From Bradyrhizobium sp. dw_78 (GTDB taxonomy: Bacteria > Pseudomonadota > Alphaproteobacteria > Rhizobiales > Xanthobacteraceae): a stretch of 64,000 nucleotides of DNA. The stretch spans positions 310,001 through 374,000 of the forward strand of contig NZ_JAAVUS010000002.1 of the NCBI RefSeq assembly GCF_018449525.1. Direction: 5' to 3'. Every line of letters starts with the position of its first letter. Position 1 is the first letter of the stretch. This document shows positions 27,086 to 37,076 of this stretch, one piece after another. Made by a program: the position numbers and the translations under genes. A model generated the notes under the pieces. That model saw only the letters and a list, made by a program, of their open reading frames with translations. It was not told where the DNA came from and made no database searches.

Positions 27086-28013
27086 GCCACCCCCTGCGGG
27101 TCGCGAGCGAAACCAGCCCTGCGGGCAGGAACAGCACCAGTCCCATGATCAGAAGTCCGTAGATCAACTGGAAATATTGCGGCGCGGTGAAGCCGATCAG
27201 ATTGTAGATGCCATAGAGCATGATGACGCCGATGATCGGCCCGGTGATGGTGGCAACCCCACCGAACAGCGCGAACACGATCGCGAAGATGCTGAAATCG
27301 CCGCTGAAGACGTTATCGGGATAGAACACCGAGACGTACCAAGCATAGACGCCGCCGGCGAGCCCGGCGACCAGCGCCGAGGCGAGCCACGCGATCACGC
27401 GCATCCTCACCACATCGACACCGGCCATCGAGGCGCTGACCGAATCTTCCCGCACCGCCTGCAGCGCGAGGCCAAAACGGGAATTCTTCAGGAACACCAC
27501 GAAAACAAGCGTCAGCGCCATCACGACGACCGCCGCCGCATAGGCCATGTTCGGATCGAAGGTGCCGGAGAGCGCGACCCCGTAGGGCCCGCGGGTGACG
27601 CTTTCCAACGCGGGATTGGCCACGAAGTGCAGCACCGCCAGCGATGCGGCCAGATTGGCGATCGCGAAATAGGCGCCGGACAGCCGCAGCAGCGGTGTCA
27701 GCAGCAGCCCCAACGCGACGCCGACAAGGCCCGCGACGATCACGGCAAGCACCGCGGGCGTCTGGTACTGCATGACCATGATCGCGAAACCGTAGGCGCC
27801 GGCGCCGAAGAAGCCGACATAGCCGAACGGCAGATAGCCGGTAAAACCGTAAATGATGTTCACGCCCTGGGCGAGGATCAGGAAGATCACGAAATTGAAC
27901 AGCAACAGATGGTTTTGATACACGCCCGGCAGCACCGCGAAGATGACGACCAGCGGCACGACCATGAACAAGAGATGCTTGAGGGAGCTAGGCAACGCGC
28001 ACCCGCCTTCCAA
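27075..28013 (-). CDS. livM: Liv/HAAT ABC transporter permease LivM (transporter 2)
   Basis: 312-aa polytopic permease. Segments GYLPFGYVGFFGAGAYGFA, EDSVSASMAGVDVVRMRV and FGGVATITGPIIG match LivM. Its start lies within the last 26 bases of livH. Alternative in-frame starts exist near the overlap, so the exact first residue is uncertain. Confidence 0.92.
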   Translation of the reverse strand: MEGGCALPSSLKHLLFMVVPLVVIFAVLPGVYQNHLLLFNFVIFLILAQGVNIIYGFTGYLPFGYVGFFGAGAYGFAIMVMQYQTPAVLAVIVAGLVGVALGLLLTPLLRLSGAYFAIANLAASLAVLHFVANPALESVTRGPYGVALSGTFDPNMAYAAAVVVMALTLVFVVFLKNSRFGLALQAVREDSVSASMAGVDVVRMRVIAWLASALVAGLAGGVYAWYVSVFYPDNVFSGDFSIFAIVFALFGGVATITGPIIGVIMLYGIYNLIGFTAPQYFQLIYGLLIMGLVLFLPAGLVSLATRRGWHVP

Positions 28014-28914
28014 GCAGGCCGCTCGGACGCAACAGCAGAATGAAGATCAGGAGCACATAGGGCAAAAGGTCGGCCCATGAACTGAGATAGGTCTGTACCA
28101 TCATATAGCAGACACCATAAACCACGCCGCCGAGCGCGGTACCGAGTGGATTGCCGAGCGACCCCAGCACGACGATGGCGAACGACGTGACGGTCGCGTC
28201 CGCGCCGAACGCCGGCGTCACCGATCCGAACATGAAGGGCGCGAACACGCCGGCAACCGCGGCGAGGCCGAGGCCGATGCCGAAGGCCGCGGCGGAGATG
28301 CGATCGACGTCGATGCCGGTAGCCAGCGCCTCGTCCCGCCGTGACATCACCGCGCGGGTCAGCGTGCCCATCCGCGTGCGATACAGATAGACGTAAACGA
28401 GAGCGATCGCGAGCAGGCTGGTGCCGGCCGCGATCACCCACGGCGCCGGAAATCCCTGGCCGAAGATATGCACCGGACCGGCCGGCCCCGGCTTGCCGCC
28501 GAACAGCTTGACCTTGATGGTCGAGAACACCGTGCCGAGCAGCCGGCTTTGAATCGAGCGCTCGCTGGTGCCGGAGAAAATCGTGGTAATGGCCTCGATC
28601 ACCTGCGACAGGCCGAAGAACAGGATGATCGAGAGCATTTCCGGATTCACCGAGCCTTGCAGCCGCGGCACCAGGACCCAATAGAGCAACACGCCGACCA
28701 GCAAGAACACCACGAAGGCCAGCGGCACCGCGAACAGCGGATCGATGCCGGCCAGCGTCACGATCCCGAACGCCACGAACGCGCCGAGCATCAGGAAATC
28801 GCCATGCGCAAGATTGACGATGCGCATGACGCCGAACACGAGGTTGAGACCGATTCCGACCAGGCTGAAATACAGCCCGAACAGGACACCGGCAACGAGC
28901 GCATAGATCAGCAT
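27988..28914 (-). CDS. livH: Liv/HAAT ABC transporter permease LivH (transporter 2)
   Basis: 308-aa permease with the LivH signature LNLVFGVMRIVNLAHGDFLM and the C-terminal RPSGLLGRR. It has about eight membrane helices. It begins 43 bases after the binding-protein stop. Confidence 0.93.
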   Translation of the reverse strand: MLIYALVAGVLFGLYFSLVGIGLNLVFGVMRIVNLAHGDFLMLGAFVAFGIVTLAGIDPLFAVPLAFVVFLLVGVLLYWVLVPRLQGSVNPEMLSIILFFGLSQVIEAITTIFSGTSERSIQSRLLGTVFSTIKVKLFGGKPGPAGPVHIFGQGFPAPWVIAAGTSLLAIALVYVYLYRTRMGTLTRAVMSRRDEALATGIDVDRISAAAFGIGLGLAAVAGVFAPFMFGSVTPAFGADATVTSFAIVVLGSLGNPLGTALGGVVYGVCYMMVQTYLSSWADLLPYVLLIFILLLRPSGLLGRRVRVA

Positions 28915-28957
28915 CGGCGCCTCGCTCCCGGCGTCCGGCCTTCAATCTGCAATCGGG

Positions 28958-30211
28958 TCATGGACGCGGATAAACCGGCTTTCCGGTCGCTGTTTCGTGC
29001 GGATAGATCGAGACGAACTTGACGTGGTCCGAGTCGTGCTCGTTCAGTTCGAGTTGGCCGAGCGGCGTCAATTCGCCGATCTGGCCGCCGGTCTCGTCGA
29101 GCGCGTAAGTTCCGTCGAGCGTCTTCAACTCTCCCGACAGGCTGAAATTGGCACGGCGCAGTTCGAGCTGATCGAGGCTGGTCGCAACCGCCAGCGTCTT
29201 CTCGACGATGAGCCCGGTGGTGTAACCGGCGACCGCATTGAAGCCGAACTCGACCTTGCCGTCGGGATAGGCCTTGTTCCAGGCGGCGCGATATTCCTTC
29301 ATGTTCATGCCGAAATTAACGGGATATTCGGCTTCGGATGGCGGCACATAGGTGAAGACGTGCTCCAGGCCCTTGGCGCCGACGTTCTTTTCCAGCAGTT
29401 CGGTCTCGAGGCCGGCATAGATGCAGAACAGCATGTTGAACTTGGTCCCGACATCCTGGACGTTGCGCAGGAAGGCGATGTCGTTCGGCGCATAGCCGAA
29501 ATGGATCACCGCGTCAGGCTCGGTGTTCGCGATATTGTTGATGATGACCGTGTAGTTGGTGGTCTCGGTCGGAACGCCCTGGTCGTAGACGATTTCAATC
29601 GGTGCTCCGGAATCCTTGATGAACTGGCGGAATGCGTTGGCCTGGGTGCCGGTGAATTCGTTGGTCGAGTACAACAGCGCGATTTTCTTGATCCCGAGGG
29701 CAGGACCGTCATGGATGAGGAAGTCCGCGACCGGCTTGGGCCACACCGTCGAGGCCGGGTCGGCCATCAGCGCGATGTAGGGATTATCCTTGGCGAAGAA
29801 GCTGGCGCCGGTGCCAGTCTGGTCGAACAGGAACATCTTGCGGTCGCGCGCGATCGTCACCGCCGGAGCCGTCAGCACCGAGCCCGAATCCGCAACCAGC
29901 AGATCGACCTTATCCTGCGTGACAAGCTGGTTATACAGCGTCGCTGCGGTCGCCGTGTTGCTCTGATCGTCATAGGATACAAGCTTGAGGGGAATTTTCT
30001 TGTCGAACGCCTTTACATAGACGCCGCCTTCGGCATTCTTCTGGTCGGCCCAGAGCTTGAGCCCGTTATAGACCGGCATCGAAATCGAGGCGTAGCGCCC
30101 CGAGGATGCGTAAAGCGTGCCGACCTTGATTTCCGCCGGCGCATCGGCAGCCATCGCCTGGGTAGCGATCGCCAGACCTGCTGCCAGAATTGCGCCCGTC
30201 ACCTTCAACAT
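28958..30211 (-). CDS. livK: Liv/HAAT ABC transporter periplasmic binding protein (transporter 2, 417 aa)
   Basis: Peripla_BP_6 binding protein with a Sec signal peptide (MLKVTGAILAAGLAIATQAM, cleavage expected after AMA-A). The mature chain opens EIKVGTLYASSGRYASISMP. I start at ATG 30211, which gives a clean signal peptide; the 20 upstream in-frame residues are not signal-like. It leads the nine-gene operon binding protein-livH-livM-livG-livF-atuA-like-small-amidase-DUF2848. The ligand is probably an amide or short organic acid (inference). Confidence 0.93.
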   Translation of the reverse strand: MLKVTGAILAAGLAIATQAMAADAPAEIKVGTLYASSGRYASISMPVYNGLKLWADQKNAEGGVYVKAFDKKIPLKLVSYDDQSNTATAATLYNQLVTQDKVDLLVADSGSVLTAPAVTIARDRKMFLFDQTGTGASFFAKDNPYIALMADPASTVWPKPVADFLIHDGPALGIKKIALLYSTNEFTGTQANAFRQFIKDSGAPIEIVYDQGVPTETTNYTVIINNIANTEPDAVIHFGYAPNDIAFLRNVQDVGTKFNMLFCIYAGLETELLEKNVGAKGLEHVFTYVPPSEAEYPVNFGMNMKEYRAAWNKAYPDGKVEFGFNAVAGYTTGLIVEKTLAVATSLDQLELRRANFSLSGELKTLDGTYALDETGGQIGELTPLGQLELNEHDSDHVKFVSIYPHETATGKPVYPRP

Positions 30212-30743
30212 TAAAGTCCTCCCGTTTTTCAATTCGGGCGGACCATAGCCCGGCCGGTTGCACCGATACAAGCACCCCGGACTAATCCATTGTGCGTGTG
30301 CCGGAATATGGCCATGCGACAGGCGCGCAGGACCGTTGACGGCCAGCGGTCCAATGTCGCATCAAAATACAAGCCAGCCGCCCCAAAAATGAGCCGGCTC
30401 CAGGGAGAGATCAACCAATGGCCGAAGCGGCGCGCCCGACCAAAACCGACGCTGGAGACCCGACATTTCCGGGATGGCACGCAGGCAGGCGAATTGCGCC
30501 TGCTGCGCTGCGATGCCGGCGCTTCTGTCAACTTCCCGCCGCGCGGCATGTTAACGGCATCAGGCGCAATCATCTTTACGAACGAGAATTAGGAAACGAC
30601 CGGTTCGGGCGCAGCACACGATCCGTCATTGCCGGGCTTGACCCGGCAATCCACCTTCTTCTGAAGGATGGATGCGCGGGTCGAGCCCGCGCATGACGAT
30701 CTGATTTCGCTTGAGCCGCGGCAAAACAGGACAGAGAGGCATC
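30212..30743. other. Intergenic region between liv2 operon and SDR gene
   Basis: A 532-base stretch without a credible gene. It should hold the promoter of the liv2 operon near 30212-30400 and that of the SDR gene near 30700. A 303-base open frame at 30290-30592 has no family resemblance and I do not call it. A repeat occupies 30624-30698. Confidence 0.5.
30624..30698. repeat. Inverted repeat, CGTCATTGCCGGGCTTGACC type
   Basis: Arms CGTCATTGCCGGGCTTGACC (from 30624) and GGTCGAGCCCGCGCATGACG (to 30698) pair imperfectly, with ATCCACC/GGATGGAT next to the centre. Same family as 9852-9951. Confidence 0.75.
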
Positions 30744-31664
30744 ATGACCGGCACCAAATCACTCCAGGATAAAGTCATCATCGTCACCGGCGCGGGGCGC
30801 GGCATCGGCAGCGAGATCGCGCTGCTCTGTGCGGCCGAAGGCGCCAAGGTCGTGGTCAACGATCCCGGCGTCGCCGCTGACGGCTCGGGAACGAGCGCGG
30901 CACCGGCCGAGGAAGTGGTCGAGGAAATCAAGAAGCGCGGCGGCACGGCGGTGGCGAATTTCGAGACCGTCGCCGAAGCGATCCCGGCCAGCCGGATCGT
31001 CAAGGCGGCGACCGATCATTTCGGCAGGCTCGACGGCGTCGTCAACAACGCCGGCATCCTGCGCGACATGATCTTCCACCGCATGAGCGTCGAAGCCTTC
31101 GAATCCGTCATCAAGGTTCATTTGATGGGGTCGTTCTACGTCTCGCATGCCGCGGCACGGCTGTTCCGCGAGCAGGAAAGCGGCTCGTTCGTTCATTTCA
31201 CCTCGACCTCGGGTCTGGTCGGCAATTTCGGCCAGGCCAATTACGCCGCAGCCAAACTCGGCATCGTGGGCCTGTCGAAATCGATCGCGCTCGACATGAA
31301 CCGTTTCAATGTGCGTTCGAACTGCATCTCGCCGTTCGCCTGGAGCCGGATGATCGGAACGATTCCGACCGAGACCGAGGCCGAGAAAGCACGCGTCGCC
31401 AAACTCCAGCAAATGGGGCCGGAAAAGATCGCCCCGGTCGCGGCCTACCTGCTCAGCGAGGCGTCCAAGGAAGTCACCGGCCAGATTTTTGCGGTGCGCA
31501 TGAACGAGATTTTCCTGATGAGCCAGTCGCGTCCGCTGCGCTCGGTGCATCGCGGCGAAGGCTGGACCCCGCAGACCATCGCCGAGCACGCGATGCCGGC
31601 GCTGAAGCCATCGTTCTACAAGCTCGACCGCTCGGCGGATATCTTCAGCTGGGATGCGATCTGA
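30744..31664 (+). CDS. Short-chain dehydrogenase, (3R)-hydroxyacyl-CoA dehydrogenase/MFE-2-like (306 aa)
   Basis: NAD(P)-dependent SDR. The nucleotide motif is VTGAGRGIGSEIA at about 13-25, followed by NNAG, a catalytic Ser in FTSTSG and the Tyr-Lys pair in NYAAAKLGIVGLSK. The C-terminal extension (about residues 250-306) and the SGLVGNFGQANYAAAK stretch resemble SDR domains of multifunctional beta-oxidation proteins. I start at ATG 30744 (AGAGAGG 4 bases upstream). It probably oxidises a hydroxyacyl-CoA; the CoA-linked genes at 36-43 kb are consistent with this. Confidence 0.88.
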   Translation: MTGTKSLQDKVIIVTGAGRGIGSEIALLCAAEGAKVVVNDPGVAADGSGTSAAPAEEVVEEIKKRGGTAVANFETVAEAIPASRIVKAATDHFGRLDGVVNNAGILRDMIFHRMSVEAFESVIKVHLMGSFYVSHAAARLFREQESGSFVHFTSTSGLVGNFGQANYAAAKLGIVGLSKSIALDMNRFNVRSNCISPFAWSRMIGTIPTETEAEKARVAKLQQMGPEKIAPVAAYLLSEASKEVTGQIFAVRMNEIFLMSQSRPLRSVHRGEGWTPQTIAEHAMPALKPSFYKLDRSADIFSWDAI

Positions 31665-31803
31665 GGAGATCTCCCATTTCTCGAAGCGCCCCTCACGAAA
31701 CGCAAGGGACGGCTCACGAAACCATCTCCGGTTTTTCCCCAAAGATTTGCCGGATTGCGCAGCTACGATTGCCCCCAACAAAAACCGCGGGAGGCCATCA
31801 ATC

Positions 31804-32919
31804 ATGTCAAACCAGCCGACCTTTCCCGACAAACATGACGAAGACGGATTGGACAATCTCGATCGCCGCGTCTTGCTCAAGGGCGCGGCGGCCCTTGTGA
31901 CAACCACCGCGATGAGTTCGCAAGCCATGGCACGCGATTACAGCCCCGGCGCCGCGCCGCAGCGCTATCCCGATCCCGACATTGTCGTCATCAACGACAA
32001 GCGCTTCAAGGCCAAGGTCGGAAACACCTCGATCAAGCGGCTCTATACCGGCTGCCTGTGGGCGGAAGGGCCGGCCTGGAACGCGCAAGGCCAATATCTG
32101 ATATGGAGCGATATTCCGGCCAACCGCCAGCTCCGTTACCTTGACGATGACGGTCACATCTCGGAGCAATTTCGCAAGCCGTCCAACGAAGCCAACGGCA
32201 ACACCTTCGATTTCGAGGGGCGGCAGATCACTTGCGAGCGCACCCGGGTCGTGCGTTTCGAGCATGATGGCTCGTCCACCGTGCTGGCCGAGCAGGCAGG
32301 CGGCAAGCCGCTCAACAGCCCGAACGATGTCGTGGTGCATCCCAACGACAAATCGATCTGGTTCACCGATCCCGGCTACGGCGCGATCGTCCTTTACGAG
32401 GGGCAAAGGACCAATAACGGCTCGCTGCAGCCCTATCAGAAGGAAGCGGTCTACCGCGTCGACGCGCTGACCGGCCAGGTCACCAAGGTTGCCGACGAGC
32501 CGTTCAAACCGAACGGCATCGCCTTCAGCCATGACTACAAGAAGGTCTATGTCTGCGACAGCGGCAGCACGCATTACCCGAACGCCAAGAACATCGTGTG
32601 GCAATACGATCTCGATGGCGACAAGCTTTCCAATCCGCGCACGCTGCTCGACATGGCGCTGGACGGCAAATCCGGATTTCCGGACGGCATGCGGGTCGAC
32701 ACCGAGGGCAATATCTGGGTCGGCGCGGGCTGGGTCGGCGACGGTTATGACGGCGTCCAGGTGTTCGCGCCGGACGGCGAACGCATCGGCCAGATCCGGC
32801 TGCCCGAGGCCTGCGCCAATCTCTGCTTCGGCGGCCGCAAGCGCAACCGCCTGTTCATGACGGCGAGCCAGTCGCTCTACGCGGTTTATGTCGAGACCCA
32901 GGGCGCGCATAATTGCTGA
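31804..32919 (+). CDS. SMP-30/gluconolactonase-like protein with Tat signal (371 aa)
   Basis: Six-bladed beta-propeller lactonase family. The N-terminus carries a twin-arginine signal (NLDRRVLLKGAAALVTTTAM, cleavage after AMA), so it is exported folded to the periplasm. Recognisable segments are LWAEGPAWNAQGQYLIWSDI (metal-binding Glu in AEGP), NSPNDVVVHPNDKSIWFTDP, KPNGIAFSHDYKKVYVCDSG and GFPDGMRVDTEGNIWVGAG (Asp ligand). It probably hydrolyses a sugar lactone or related lactone. It converges with ppc with a 22-base gap. Confidence 0.9.
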   Translation: MSNQPTFPDKHDEDGLDNLDRRVLLKGAAALVTTTAMSSQAMARDYSPGAAPQRYPDPDIVVINDKRFKAKVGNTSIKRLYTGCLWAEGPAWNAQGQYLIWSDIPANRQLRYLDDDGHISEQFRKPSNEANGNTFDFEGRQITCERTRVVRFEHDGSSTVLAEQAGGKPLNSPNDVVVHPNDKSIWFTDPGYGAIVLYEGQRTNNGSLQPYQKEAVYRVDALTGQVTKVADEPFKPNGIAFSHDYKKVYVCDSGSTHYPNAKNIVWQYDLDGDKLSNPRTLLDMALDGKSGFPDGMRVDTEGNIWVGAGWVGDGYDGVQVFAPDGERIGQIRLPEACANLCFGGRKRNRLFMTASQSLYAVYVETQGAHNC

Positions 32920-32941
32920 GGTCGCGCCAGCAACGCCACAC

Positions 32942-35737
32942 CTAACCGCTATTCCTCAACCCCGCCGAAATGCCGTTGATGGTGAGCTGGATGCCGCGCA
33001 GGATCTGCTCGTCCGGATTCTGTGCGCGATGCTCTTTCAGCAACTCGACCTGCACATGGTTCAGCGGATCGAGATAGGGAAAGCGGTTGCGGATCGAACG
33101 TTCCAGCAGCGGATTGCCTTGCAGCAACCGGTCCTGTCCCATGATGTCGAGCAGCGCCTCGATCGAGCTGTGCCATTCGCGGCGGATGCGCCCGAAGATG
33201 TTTTCGCGCAGGCTCTCGTCCGGCACCAGTTCGGCGTAACGCGACGCGATCGCGATCGAGCTTTTCGCCAGCACCATGTCCATGTTCGACAGCAGCATGC
33301 GGAAGAACGGCCAGTCGCGATAGATCTCCTTCAGGAACGGCATGCCCTGGTCCGGATGCTGCGCGATCCAGGCCTCGACCGCGCTGCCGAAACCGTACCA
33401 GCCCGGCAGCATCAGGCGGCACTGCGCCCAGCTGAAGACCCAGGGGATGGCGCGAAGATCCTCGATCGCGCGGGTTTTCTTACGCGACGCCGGCCGGCTG
33501 CCGATGTTCAGCGTTGCGATCTCGGTGATGACCGTGGAGGCCCAGAAATAATCCGCGAAGCCCTCGGTCTCATAGACCAGCCCGCGATAGGCCTTGAAGG
33601 CGAGCGCGGACAATTCCTCCATCGCCTCCAGATATTCGCGGCGCGGCGCGCTCTGCTTCGGCTGCAACAGGCTCGCTTCCAGCGTTGCCGCGGCGAGGAT
33701 TTCCAGATTGTTGCGGCCGACCTCGGCGTTGGAATATTTGCTGGAAATGATTTCGCCCTGCTCGGTGATCCGGATCTGGCCGTTCACCGCCCCGCCCGGC
33801 TGCGCGATGATCGCATCATAGCTCGGTCCGCCGCCGCGGCCGACCGAACCGCCGCGGCCGTGGAACAGCCGCAGGCGTACGCCGTGGCGCTCGAACACGC
33901 CGACCAGCCCGATCTCGGCCTTGTAGAGTTCCCAGCCCGAGGTGACGAAGCCGCCATCCTTGTTGCTGTCGGAATAGCCGAGCATCACTTCCTGCACCGC
34001 GCCGCGACTGTCCACCAGCTTGCGGTAATCGTGCAGCGCCAGCATCCGGTCCATGATGCCGCTGGAAGCCTGCAAATCCTCGATGGTCTCGAACAACGGC
34101 ACGATGTTGATGGCGCTGCGGCCGGAAGGATCGACCAGCCCGGCCTCCTTCAACAGCAACGCGACTTCGAGCATGTCCGACATCCCCTGACACATCGAGA
34201 TGATGCATTGGGAAATGACGTCGGCGCCGAATTTGGCGTGCGCCTCGACGGCGGCGTGGAACACCGCGAGTTCGCCCAGCGTCTCTTCGCTGTACTTCAC
34301 GAATGACGAGGTCAGCGGCCGCGCATTGCGCAATTCGTTCGACAGCAGCGCGATCCGCGCGTCCTCGCTCAGGGCCAGATACGACATACCCGGCGTCGCG
34401 GCATCGATCAGTTCCGCGACCGTGCGTTCATGCACCGCGGAATTCTGCCGCATGTCGAGTCGGGCCAGATGGAAGCCGAAGCAATCCACCGCCCGGCGCA
34501 GCAGCCGCAAGCGCCCGCGGGCGATGACGCGGGAATTGTTCGCGACCAGCGAGCGGTCGAGCACGTCGAGATCGGCCTTGAACTCCTGCACGCTCGCATA
34601 GGGCGCGGCCTCGCCCACCGGCTTGCGCGTGATCTCCACATCGAGCTTCGCGGCGGTCGCGGTGAGACGCGCATAGATCCCAGAGACCGCCAGCCGGTAC
34701 GGCTCGCCCTTCCGATGCGGCGAAGTGTCGGGCGAGCGCTGAGCCAGCGCACGCAGCTCCTCGGAAATATCGGCCAGATGCGCCGCCAGCGACAATTCGG
34801 AGCCGAGCACATGCAGCTCTTCAAGGTAATAATTGAGCACGCGGCTCGATTGCAGGCGCAGCGTGCCGCGCATGATGTCGGCGGTGACGAAGGCATTGCC
34901 GTCGCGGTCGCCCCCGATCCAGCTTCCCATCTTGAGGAAAGAGGCGAGTTCGCCCGGATCTGGATCATCGTCTTCCCTGTCCAGCCGATCCTCCAGCGCG
35001 CAATGCAGCCGCGGCACCTCATGCAGGAAGCTATAGTCATAGAAGGAAAGGCCGTTGGCGACCTCGTCGAGCACCGTGAGCTTGGTACGGCGCAGGAGAT
35101 TGGTCTGCCACAACGTCTCCACCTCGCGGCGCAACTGCTCCTCGCCGGCCTCGATCTCTTCCGCCGTCAACTGGACCCGCTCGCGGCGATCCAGCAGCGC
35201 CGCGACTTCCATCTCGCGGTCGATGGTGCTCTTGCGCCGCACTTCGGTCGGATGCGCGGTCAGAACCGGGCTGACCAGAGCGCCCTTGAAGAAACTACGC
35301 AGATCGGCGGCGCTGAAACCCGCCGCCCGCGCATGCGCCAGGGTATCGGCAAATATTCCCGAAGGCCGAGCGCGCATCCGGCGGATGTTGTTCTGGTCTT
35401 CGGCGATGTTGGCGAGATGCGAAAAATAGCTGAAGGCGCGGACGATCCGCACGGTCTCGCTGATCGACATGCTGTCGAGAATGGTTTCGAGCTCGCGCCG
35501 CGCCAGGCGGTCCTCGTCGCGGTGGAACCGGATCGAGGTCTGCCGGATGCGCTCGACCAGGTCGAACACATCGGCGCCCTCCTGGTCGCGCACGGTGTCG
35601 CCGAGGATGCGCCCCAACAGCCGGATGTCGTTCCTGAGCCGCGCATCTTCTTCGAGCGCCGAGACGTCCTCGACACGATGGGATCCGGCGTCGGCGTCAG
35701 AAGGCATGATCTGGGGAGACATGATCTGGGTGGACAT
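32942..35737 (-). CDS. ppc: Phosphoenolpyruvate carboxylase (931 aa)
   Basis: Anaplerotic enzyme making oxaloacetate from PEP and bicarbonate. All key motifs are present: [13 protein letters not shown] (catalytic His), [30 protein letters not shown] and [15 protein letters not shown] (the essential Gly-rich loop). It ends in AGLRNSG, close to the usual NTG end. The N-terminus has three near-repeated start options in [12 protein letters not shown] took the first (TGGAG about 10 bases upstream). It is transcribed alone. Confidence 0.97.
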   Translation of the reverse strand: MSTQIMSPQIMPSDADAGSHRVEDVSALEEDARLRNDIRLLGRILGDTVRDQEGADVFDLVERIRQTSIRFHRDEDRLARRELETILDSMSISETVRIVRAFSYFSHLANIAEDQNNIRRMRARPSGIFADTLAHARAAGFSAADLRSFFKGALVSPVLTAHPTEVRRKSTIDREMEVAALLDRRERVQLTAEEIEAGEEQLRREVETLWQTNLLRRTKLTVLDEVANGLSFYDYSFLHEVPRLHCALEDRLDREDDDPDPGELASFLKMGSWIGGDRDGNAFVTADIMRGTLRLQSSRVLNYYLEELHVLGSELSLAAHLADISEELRALAQRSPDTSPHRKGEPYRLAVSGIYARLTATAAKLDVEITRKPVGEAAPYASVQEFKADLDVLDRSLVANNSRVIARGRLRLLRRAVDCFGFHLARLDMRQNSAVHERTVAELIDAATPGMSYLALSEDARIALLSNELRNARPLTSSFVKYSEETLGELAVFHAAVEAHAKFGADVISQCIISMCQGMSDMLEVALLLKEAGLVDPSGRSAINIVPLFETIEDLQASSGIMDRMLALHDYRKLVDSRGAVQEVMLGYSDSNKDGGFVTSGWELYKAEIGLVGVFERHGVRLRLFHGRGGSVGRGGGPSYDAIIAQPGGAVNGQIRITEQGEIISSKYSNAEVGRNNLEILAAATLEASLLQPKQSAPRREYLEAMEELSALAFKAYRGLVYETEGFADYFWASTVITEIATLNIGSRPASRKKTRAIEDLRAIPWVFSWAQCRLMLPGWYGFGSAVEAWIAQHPDQGMPFLKEIYRDWPFFRMLLSNMDMVLAKSSIAIASRYAELVPDESLRENIFGRIRREWHSSIEALLDIMGQDRLLQGNPLLERSIRNRFPYLDPLNHVQVELLKEHRAQNPDEQILRGIQLTINGISAGLRNSG

Positions 35738-36065
35738 GGCTGACGGCTCCAGAAACTGCCCGGCGGTCCCAGTCTGCAATTTTTTCGATGCGGCGCAAGA
35801 TCAAGATAGAGGCGGCGATCCGCGTTTCTTTCGTCATTGCCGGATCTGTTCCGGCCATCCACGTCCTGGCTTGCGGCACCATTCCATCAAAGACACGGAT
35901 CACCGGGAGACGTCGGCGATCCTGTCCGAGATTGTTACAGACCCGTTCTTCGATAAGCCTCTTCCTCCTATTCTTATCCTTATGCTTCTTTATGTCGCTT
36001 TACAGAACGGCGCTGGCCGGATTTAGTCAAACGACCAATTAATGTGCAATCCTTGGGTGGAAACG
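35738..36065. other. Divergent intergenic region, ppc and a dienoyl-CoA-reductase-like SDR
   Basis: A 328-base stretch without a gene, expected to carry the ppc promoter and that of the downstream plus-strand gene. The part 35960-36060 is less GC-rich. A degraded half of a repeat element lies at 35832-35906. Confidence 0.4.
35832..35906. repeat. Decayed CGTCATTGCCGG-type repeat
   Basis: The left arm is clear (CGTCATTGCCGGATCTGTTC, then CGGCCATCCACGTC), but the right arm has decayed to a weak match (GACACGGATCACCGGG). It looks like an old copy of the element at 9852-9951. Confidence 0.55.
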
Positions 36066-36950
36066 ATGTTCAGGGATCAGCTTCTCGCCGGCCGGCGCAT
36101 TCTCGTGACCGGAGGCGGCACCGGCCTTGGCAAATCCATGGCCGCGCGCTTTCTCCAGCTTGGCGCCGAAGTCCACATCTGCGGCCGCCGCAAAAGCGTC
36201 TGCGACGAGACCGCGACCGAGCTGATGGATCTCTATGGCGGCCGGGTAACGAGCCACGGCGTCGATATCCGCGATGCGGCGGCCGTCGACGGGATGATCG
36301 AGACGATTTTCACGCAAGGCCCCCTCACCGATCTCATCAACAACGCCGCGGGCAATTTCATCTCGCGCACCGAGGAGCTGAGCCCGCGCGGTTTCGACGC
36401 GGTCGCCAACATCGTGATGCACGGCACGTTCTATGTGACGCAGGCGGTGGGCCGGCGCTGGATCGCGGCGAAGCAGGGCGGCAACGTGGTGTCGATCACC
36501 GTGACCTGGGTGCGCAACGGCTCGCCCTATGTGGTGCCGTCGGCGATGAGCAAATCCGCCGTCCACGCCATGACGATGTCGCTGGCAGCCGAATGGGGAA
36601 AATACGGCATCCGCCTGAATAGTATTGCGCCCGGCGAAATTCCGACCGAGGGCATGAGCAAGCGCATCAAGCCCGGCGATGAGGCCGGCGCGCGCACCAG
36701 GGCGATGAACCCGATGGGCCGCGTCGGCACCATGGAGGAATTGCAGAACCTCGCGGTGTTCCTGATCTCCGGCGGCTGCGACTGGATCAACGGCGAGACC
36801 ATCGCGATGGACGGCGCGCAGGCGCTGGCGACCGGCGGCAATTTCTATCAGCTGCGCGACTGGTCCGATGCCGACTGGGCGCAGGCGCGCGAACAGATCA
36901 AGGCGCAGAACGAAAAGGATCGCGCGGCGCGATCGGCCCCTTCGAAATAA
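36066..36950 (+). CDS. SDR oxidoreductase, 2,4-dienoyl-CoA reductase-like (294 aa)
   Basis: The nucleotide motif is VTGGGTGLGKSMAARF near the N-terminus, followed by NNAAGNFISRTEELSPRGF. At the active site the usual YxxxK is replaced by S-A-M-S-K (VPSAMSKSAVHAMTMSLAAE), the pattern of 2,4-dienoyl-CoA reductases, and the C-terminal GEIPTEGMSKRI region also fits. It probably reduces dienoyl-CoA esters from unsaturated acyl chains. I start at ATG 36066 (GGTGGAAACG upstream). It probably runs with the crotonase gene 126 bases downstream. Confidence 0.85.
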   Translation: MFRDQLLAGRRILVTGGGTGLGKSMAARFLQLGAEVHICGRRKSVCDETATELMDLYGGRVTSHGVDIRDAAAVDGMIETIFTQGPLTDLINNAAGNFISRTEELSPRGFDAVANIVMHGTFYVTQAVGRRWIAAKQGGNVVSITVTWVRNGSPYVVPSAMSKSAVHAMTMSLAAEWGKYGIRLNSIAPGEIPTEGMSKRIKPGDEAGARTRAMNPMGRVGTMEELQNLAVFLISGGCDWINGETIAMDGAQALATGGNFYQLRDWSDADWAQAREQIKAQNEKDRAARSAPSK

Positions 36951-37076
36951 TCGCGCCGGCGCGCGGGCCATATGCGCTGAACGCAGGCCGTTGCGAGAGG
37001 CGCCGGTTTGCGCATCGAGCTGTCCTGCGCTATCGGAACGGCAATTCCCCATAACCAAGAAACGACGGGAGCCAAT

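Noticed and set aside
30290..30592. 100-codon open frame in the liv2/SDR intergenic region
   Set aside because: No ribosome-binding site, no family resemblance, and it crosses the expected liv2 promoter.
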